Under the pieces are notes generated by a model that was not told the DNA's origin, made no database searches, and saw nothing but the letters and a program-made list of their open reading frames with translations. From Dysgonamonadaceae bacterium (GTDB lineage Bacteria; Bacteroidota; Bacteroidia; Bacteroidales; Azobacteroidaceae): a stretch of DNA of 19,057 bases. Each line of letters opens with the position of its first letter. The stretch's first letter is position 1. The translations under genes were made by a program, and so were the position numbers. The stretch spans positions 1-19,057 of the forward strand of contig JAIRMF010000031.1 in the NCBI GenBank assembly GCA_031258895.1. The letters are read 5' to 3'. Positions 15,263-19,057 of this stretch are shown here, piece after piece.

Positions 15263-17299
15263 ATTATCAAGTCTTTTCTTTGCTTTATCCTGATTGTTTC
15301 TCCGGCAGTTTCATCTCTTTTTGCGGAAGGGAACAATGATGAGAGGATGCGCTGGTGGCGCGACGCACGTTTCGGGATGTTTATTCATTGGGGTGTATAT
15401 TCTGTGTTTGCCAATGTTTATAATGGAGTGGACGTCTATGGTGAACAGGTTGCATACAACATGCGAAACACTATGACGCCGGCTGAATGGATCATGAGAC
15501 GGGCATTAATACCGAGGGACGTCTATCGAAGAGCGGCATTGCAGTTTGACGCTTCGGAATACGACCCGAAACTTTGGGTGGAGACGGCAAAAAACGCCGG
15601 AATGAAATATATTATTATTACCGCCAAGCATCACGACGGATTCTGCCTGTTTGATTCTCAGCACACCGAATGGGATGCTGTTGACGCCTCGTCTGCGGGG
15701 CGTGATTTATTGGCGGAGCTTGTTGAGGAGGCGCGTAAGGGAGGGGTGAAGATAGGTTTTTACTATTCTCAAAACGTTGATTGGATGCACGAAGGGGGTA
15801 TGGATGCGATTCCTGAGCTTGGGCTTGCGATGTACTCGCCGGAGGAGGTACGGAGCTATGTTAATAACCTGGTTATCCCGCATTTTCAGGAACTGATCGA
15901 CAAATACAGTCCAGATGTTATATGGTTTGACGCTCCGTTGGTGGAAAATGTACAGGAGGACTTGAATCTATCAATCTTGGACGCAATCAGGAACTCTGCG
16001 ATCGGCGATAAAGTCATCTTCAATAACCGTTTATGTGTTAGCGTCGAGTATGATTTTGAGACGCCAGAGTTTGATACTCCCGACATCCCGTATAATGGCT
16101 ATTCGGACGGACGTGACTGGGAGGCCTGCTCATCAATTAACAATTCGTGGGGGTATGAAGGAGCTGATATTGAGTATGAATGGCGGAGTCCGCTGTTTAT
16201 GGTATCGCGCGTCATTGAATTGGCGAGTAAGGGCGGCAATTTTTTGCTCAATGTCGGGCCTGATCCTCACGGCGTCATTCCAGAGCCTGCCGTTAACACG
16301 CTTAAATCTACCGGCGACTGGCTTAAAACCAATGGCGAGGCAGTATACGGGACGGAAAAGAACGATCTTGTCAATCCGTTTGAATTTGGATACGTCACTC
16401 AGAGGACTGAATCCGACGGCAGCTTCCATTGGTATCTCAACATTTCATCCGGTTATTGGGACGAAGGGGCGGTACACCTATATGGCATAATGGAGAGGCC
16501 GGTTTCCGCGAACTATCTTGACGGTGGCGCGGCAGCCGACATGCAATATCACGATAACATCGTCACAATCAACCTTCCGGAAGTGTGTCCCGACCAATAT
16601 TATACCACGATCGATCTTAAATTTGACGGGAAGCCGTCACAAAAGCCGCAAATACAGCTCCGCGACAGCCTGATAAGACTTACGCCATTTCAGGCCGAGG
16701 TTTCCAATGGAGTTAGGAAGGATTTTGTACCGTACGCCATAAAAGAATGGTACAGGCGTAACAATGAAGTTCGGTTCAGCCTTTATCTTGAAGCCGGCTA
16801 CTATACAATTTCATCGGAATATGCATCAATAAATACAGGGAATTTTTATTTCACAATTGACGGCAAAGATTATCAGGCGGCGTACCGGAGGACAAACTTC
16901 GGCGACCACACTGATCTTAGCAAATACACAACGGAAACATTCCCCGACCTGAAAATCGACATACCGGTCGAGGGGGTATACCAACTTGTGGTCAAGCGCG
17001 ACGCTGAAATCGAGGGTCATTTTAACATTGTCAATGTTAGGAACTTCACGCTCAAAAAAATTCTTGCGGCCGGCGGCGGTGCTAAGATAGACCTGCTGTT
17101 TCCAAATCCTGTCGTGAACGGAATTTTATCCTGTCCCTCATGTATCGGAGAGGAGGTCACAATTTATACCGTAGACGGCGCAAAAATAAAAACCGTCCGC
17201 CCGGATGACGCCGGACAAATCAATCTTAAAGACCTCAATACCGGTCTGTATATCATTAAAAGCGGGACATTTTCATCAAAAATCATTATAAATAAGTGA
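15050..17299 (+). CDS. secreted GH29 alpha-L-fucosidase with T9SS sorting tail
   Basis: GH29 enzymes release L-fucose from glycans with retention. The catalytic core runs from ERMRWWRDARFGMFIHWG (from about residue 98) to WLKTNGEAVYG. The expected nucleophile is the Asp in DVIWFDAP, and KHHDGFCLFDS and NNSWGY are family hallmarks. Next come a beta-sandwich and a carbohydrate-binding-like module (about 600-680). A T9SS C-terminal sorting domain ends the protein (LLFPNPVVNGIL to SSKIIINK), so export and surface attachment or release by T9SS is likely. The N-terminus is odd. A clear signal peptide (SFLCFILIVSPAVSSLFA) begins at about residue 72, but no in-frame ATG lies just before it. The only upstream in-frame ATG is 15050, which adds about 65 polar residues. 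The true start is uncertain. No close TAnnTTTG promoter was seen. Confidence 0.85.
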   Translation: MELLYKYNAGTSYGVSKRRQSKLCLSLETDLTFGKLPTCSANRSNAFWNRRDACWFSAEYVKRVNATVLRCIIKSFLCFILIVSPAVSSLFAEGNNDERMRWWRDARFGMFIHWGVYSVFANVYNGVDVYGEQVAYNMRNTMTPAEWIMRRALIPRDVYRRAALQFDASEYDPKLWVETAKNAGMKYIIITAKHHDGFCLFDSQHTEWDAVDASSAGRDLLAELVEEARKGGVKIGFYYSQNVDWMHEGGMDAIPELGLAMYSPEEVRSYVNNLVIPHFQELIDKYSPDVIWFDAPLVENVQEDLNLSILDAIRNSAIGDKVIFNNRLCVSVEYDFETPEFDTPDIPYNGYSDGRDWEACSSINNSWGYEGADIEYEWRSPLFMVSRVIELASKGGNFLLNVGPDPHGVIPEPAVNTLKSTGDWLKTNGEAVYGTEKNDLVNPFEFGYVTQRTESDGSFHWYLNISSGYWDEGAVHLYGIMERPVSANYLDGGAAADMQYHDNIVTINLPEVCPDQYYTTIDLKFDGKPSQKPQIQLRDSLIRLTPFQAEVSNGVRKDFVPYAIKEWYRRNNEVRFSLYLEAGYYTISSEYASINTGNFYFTIDGKDYQAAYRRTNFGDHTDLSKYTTETFPDLKIDIPVEGVYQLVVKRDAEIEGHFNIVNVRNFTLKKILAAGGGAKIDLLFPNPVVNGILSCPSCIGEEVTIYTVDGAKIKTVRPDDAGQINLKDLNTGLYIIKSGTFSSKIIINK

Positions 17300-17306
17300 A
17301 ACCTCT

Positions 17307-17325
17307 GCCGATAAAACCTGTCGGC
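17307..17325 (+). terminator. weak hairpin after the fucosidase gene
   Basis: GCCGA (17307-17311) and TCGGC (17321-17325) form a 5-bp stem just after the stop codon. No T-run follows, so termination is uncertain. Confidence 0.3.
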
Positions 17326-17401
17326 CGGCAAAATTAACGTACCGGTACTAAAAATAAACCTCTACAATCCAAAAACATTTTCACAGTCCTAAAAAAATAT
17401 T

Positions 17402-17409
17402 TATCTTTG
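17402..17409 (+). promoter_or_regulatory. promoter of candidate small RNA
   Basis: TATCTTTG is an exact TAnnTTTG box. TTTTCAC at about 17378-17384 may act as a -33 element at the right spacing. A terminator follows within about 80 bp and no ORF lies between. Confidence 0.6.
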
Positions 17410-17413
17410 CACA

Positions 17414-17487
17414 AGTATTTATAGTTATACTTATTAATATTTGTAGATTGCAGCGTCTCGATGTGAATTGCGACGCTGTTTTTTTAT
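17414..17487 (+). ncRNA. candidate small RNA with its own promoter and terminator
   Basis: A predicted transcript of about 70 nt starts after the promoter box at 17402-17409. It ends at a strong intrinsic terminator made of CAGCGTC (17451-17457), GACGCTG (17472-17478) and seven Ts. Near its 5' end AAGTAT (17413-17418) can pair with ATACTT (17427-17432). No start codon with a useful ORF is present. It could be an independent small RNA. It could instead be an attenuated leader of the 17591 gene, but that gene has its own promoter downstream. No known RNA family was recognised. Confidence 0.5.
17451..17485 (+). terminator. intrinsic terminator of candidate small RNA
   Basis: A perfect 7-bp GC-rich stem, CAGCGTC/GACGCTG, with a 14-nt loop is followed directly by TTTTTTT (17479-17485). 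Confidence 0.75.
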
Positions 17488-17549
17488 TATATGAGAGCTA
17501 AAAATAAAAACATTTCATATAAAATATCTCTTGTTTGAAAAAAAAATAT

Positions 17550-17557
17550 TATCTTTG
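17550..17557 (+). promoter_or_regulatory. -7 box of the 17591 gene
   Basis: TATCTTTG is an exact TAnnTTTG match 33 bp before the ATG. TTGTTTG (17531-17537) lies upstream but somewhat close for a -33 element. The leader is AT-only with no Shine-Dalgarno sequence, as is common in this phylum. Confidence 0.6.
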
Positions 17558-17590
17558 CGGAAAAATTAATAATTAATAAAATAAAATTTT

Positions 17591-18181
17591 ATGAAAACAA
17601 AGAATGAAGCAATCGCAATCGTAAATGAAAATGGAGAAAACGCAGTTGTAAAATCGGCAAACGAGGAACTGAAAACTTTGCTCTCAAAAGTCAAATCATC
17701 AGTAGAATCGGTAGAGGCTAACAGTCCGATACCGGCCGAAATAATCGACTGTTTGGTAGAAATTGTCCGTTATTCACGTGGCGTTTTCGAGCCGTATTCG
17801 GTGTCGCTCACCCCTGACGATCGAAAAAGCATGCATGGATATGGAACAAGAAGTTACGGATTTATAGAAAAGGCCTGTGCAAGTGCTGCCGACAACTCCC
17901 AATTTCTGCCGTCATACCTTAGCATTGACGAGTTTCACAATCATTATGGCGATGTATACCGTAAACGTACACTCCTCCAGCAGGTAAAACTGTATGAACA
18001 GCAGGTAGAAGACTCGCTTATTTCTTCATCCGACACGGCGTATCATGATGCGCTCAATTACTACAATTCACTGAAAGACGCCGCACGACGAAATGTTCCG
18101 GACGCGAAAGAACTTTATAATGAATTGAAACCGTATTTTATCCGCCCGAAACATAACTACGGACCGTTCTTTGAAGATTAA
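17591..18181 (+). CDS. conserved Bacteroidales hypothetical protein, 196 aa
   Basis: The function is unknown. It is a soluble, mostly helical protein with no signal peptide or membrane segment. The first 55 residues are low in complexity. A conserved-looking core follows: IPAEIIDCLVEIVRYSRGVFEPYSVSLTPDDR, then a GxGxRxYGFIEKA stretch, then a C-terminal helix with ALNYYNSLKDAARRNVPDAKELYNELKPYF. I recall related proteins of similar size in Bacteroidales genomes, always uncharacterised. It stands alone with its own promoter. Immediately downstream lies a 21-bp palindromic repeat array whose first 50 bp form a perfect long hairpin and may serve as its terminator. This mirrors the repeat-flanked orphan gene at the left end of the window. 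Confidence 0.85.
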   Translation: MKTKNEAIAIVNENGENAVVKSANEELKTLLSKVKSSVESVEANSPIPAEIIDCLVEIVRYSRGVFEPYSVSLTPDDRKSMHGYGTRSYGFIEKACASAADNSQFLPSYLSIDEFHNHYGDVYRKRTLLQQVKLYEQQVEDSLISSSDTAYHDALNYYNSLKDAARRNVPDAKELYNELKPYFIRPKHNYGPFFED

Positions 18182-18211
18182 GACAGCAGTCCGTCAAAGC
18201 TAAGTATCTCA

Positions 18212-18262
18212 CATAAAACAACAGGCGTCCGTCATAAAACAGCGGACGCCTGTTGTTTTATG
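18212..18262 (+). terminator. perfect 20-bp inverted repeat opening the second array
   Basis: CATAAAACAACAGGCGTCCG (18212-18231) and CGGACGCCTGTTGTTTTATG (18243-18262) are perfect inverted copies around an 11-bp loop. The structure lies 30 bp after the 17591 gene. It contains GTTGTTTTAT on its descending arm and could terminate transcription. Its arms are also repeat units of the array in inverted and direct orientation. Confidence 0.6.
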
Positions 18263-18554
18263 ACGAATCTTAATTAATTTATGACGGGCGTTTGTTATTT
18301 CATGACGGATGTCCGCTGATTTATGACAGAAGTTTAATGTTTTATGACGGGTGCTCGCTGATTTATGACGGAGGTCCGCTATTATATGACGGACGATTGT
18401 TATTTCATGACGAACGTCCGCTGATTTATGACAGAGGTCTGTTGATTTATGACGGACGTCCTGTAAATTATAATTGGCAGCATATATTTTATATCCGGCA
18501 TTATAGAATTTATATCGAACGTCTGCTGTTTAATGCCTGACGTCCGATATAAAA
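18212..18554. repeat. 21-bp tandem palindromic repeat class D, about 16 units
   Basis: Direct units built on TTATGACGGACGTCCGCTGA have the landmark ATGAC at 18260, 18281, 18302, 18323, 18344, 18365, 18386, 18407, 18428 and 18449. Diverged units continue at 18470, 18491, 18512 and 18533. Every spacing is exactly 21 bp. Two units at 18212 and 18233, also 21 bp apart, are in the opposite orientation. The core CGGACGTCCG is palindromic. The copies decay towards the right. The frame at 18292-18540 is open only because 21 is a multiple of three, so I do not call it a gene. Confidence 0.93.
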
Positions 18555-18622
18555 ATCGTGAAATTGGATATATAAATTCGGAACGACGATAAATTTTATT
18601 CTTTATCCGAAGAAATAATAAA

Positions 18623-18699
18623 ACAGGCCGACATACAGACTGAATTGGAACGAATAATATCCGGATTCACCGATTCCTTTAGTCTGCCTGCCGGCCTGT
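18623..18699 (-). terminator. large imperfect hairpin, possible terminator for the right-edge gene
   Basis: The arms at 18623-18641 and 18681-18699 pair at 16 of 19 positions (outer ACAGGCCG/CGGCCTGT). An inner GAATTGG/CCGATTC stem continues them. On the minus strand it is followed by TTTTATTATTT, as for a terminator of the minus-strand gene ending at 18887. Its size (77 nt) is larger than a typical terminator, so it may also be a small mobile or structured RNA element. Confidence 0.45.
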
Positions 18700-18886
18700 A
18701 ATAAAAAAACAGTTAAGTGGTTAGTATTTTCTTATATCAATAATAAATAACCTGTGGGTTAGAAATTAAGGGTTAATGTTAAACATTGAATAACAAATAA
18801 AAAATATATGGCGAATATGGTATCGACACTGAAAAGACGGGAAAAGAATATAATATTCCAGCCTTTCAATATAGGTTATAAACTAA

Positions 18887-19057
18887 TTATTTCGCATTCG
18901 ATACATGTTTATTAATGATGAGAGCTGTTTTTGATCTCATGTGAGGTATTACTACCTCGCCGTCAAGCTGTGCAAGCGACTCTATTATACACAGATCATT
19001 GGTTTCAGACCATAATTCGTATCCGACCCGCAAATCAACCTTCTTGACCTTATTTCC
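18887..19057 (-). CDS. C-terminal end of an unidentified protein (partial)
   Basis: An open minus-strand frame enters from the right edge and runs 56 codons to a TAA at 18887-18889. Readable parts are VDLRVGYELWSETNDLCIIE, then SLAQLDGEVVIPHMRSKTAL, then IINKHVSNAK at the end. The composition is that of a normal protein and the segment is moderately GC-rich against AT-rich flanks, which supports coding. I do not recognise the family. The upstream part lies outside the window. Confidence 0.5.
   Translation of the reverse strand, partial: GNKVKKVDLRVGYELWSETNDLCIIESLAQLDGEVVIPHMRSKTALIINKHVSNAK

Noticed and set aside
14905..15336. 143-codon minus-strand ORF
   Set aside because: It overlaps lpxH, the terminator and the fucosidase signal peptide on the opposite strand. 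Its product has no recognised features.
18292..18540. 82-codon ORF of LIYDGRP-like heptads
   Set aside because: It lies wholly inside the 21-bp array. The period is a multiple of three and the repeat lacks stops in this frame. No promoter or ribosome site precedes it, and the array decays within it.
18700..18780. Repeated GGTTA-like motifs (GTGGTTAG, GTGGGTTAG, AGGGTTAATG)
   Set aside because: Only three loose copies with uneven spacing in AT-rich sequence, so probably chance.
18808..18915. 35-codon plus-strand ORF starting MANMVSTLKRR
   Set aside because: It is short and overlaps the better-supported minus-strand partial CDS. No promoter box lies upstream.

Overview
The window looks like chromosome from a member of Bacteroidota, most likely order Bacteroidales. 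The evidence is several TAnnTTTG (-7) promoter boxes, the fused LpxC-FabZ gene typical of the phylum, a type IX secretion (T9SS) C-terminal sorting domain on a secreted fucosidase, a DUF5723-type outer-membrane protein, and weak A-rich ribosome binding regions. No rRNA, tRNA, CRISPR array or recognisable transposase was found.

Layout, left to right. (1) 1-1844: an orphan conserved Bacteroidales-type gene (44..727, minus) ends at an intrinsic terminator at the window edge. It is preceded by about 840 bp of short repeats in three sequence classes, all with 21-bp periodicity. A good promoter lies at the far side of the repeats (1733-1765), so the array may be a transcribed leader. (2) 1845-5725: uvrA (minus) and a divergent lipoprotein with a sugar isomerase/epimerase-like TIM barrel (plus), with back-to-back promoters. 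The plus strand is rich in A and C here. (3) 5729-8770: a minus-strand, probably single transcription unit DUF47 (PhoU-like) - PiT phosphate transporter - M23 peptidoglycan peptidase - small MerR regulator. (4) 8901-10301: a DUF5723 outer-membrane barrel, then a 360-bp stretch with no convincing gene. (5) 10662-14956: a compact lipid A operon lpxD - lpxC/fabZ - lpxA - MIP18-family gene - lpxH, with overlapping or closely spaced genes. (6) 15050-17299: a secreted GH29 alpha-L-fucosidase with a T9SS tail and an anomalous N-terminus. (7) 17300-18181: a candidate small RNA and a second orphan conserved gene. (8) 18182-19057: a second 21-bp repeat array, a large hairpin, and the C-terminal end of an unidentified minus-strand gene running off the edge.

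The lipid A genes supply successive early steps: UDP-GlcNAc 3-O-acylation by LpxA, deacetylation by LpxC, N-acylation by LpxD and pyrophosphate cleavage by LpxH, with FabZ making acyl chains. DUF47 and PiT form a low-affinity phosphate uptake pair. The least explained material is the pair of 21-bp-phased arrays. They have unrelated unit sequences but the same period, palindromic cores and inverted units, and each sits beside an orphan gene at one end of the window.
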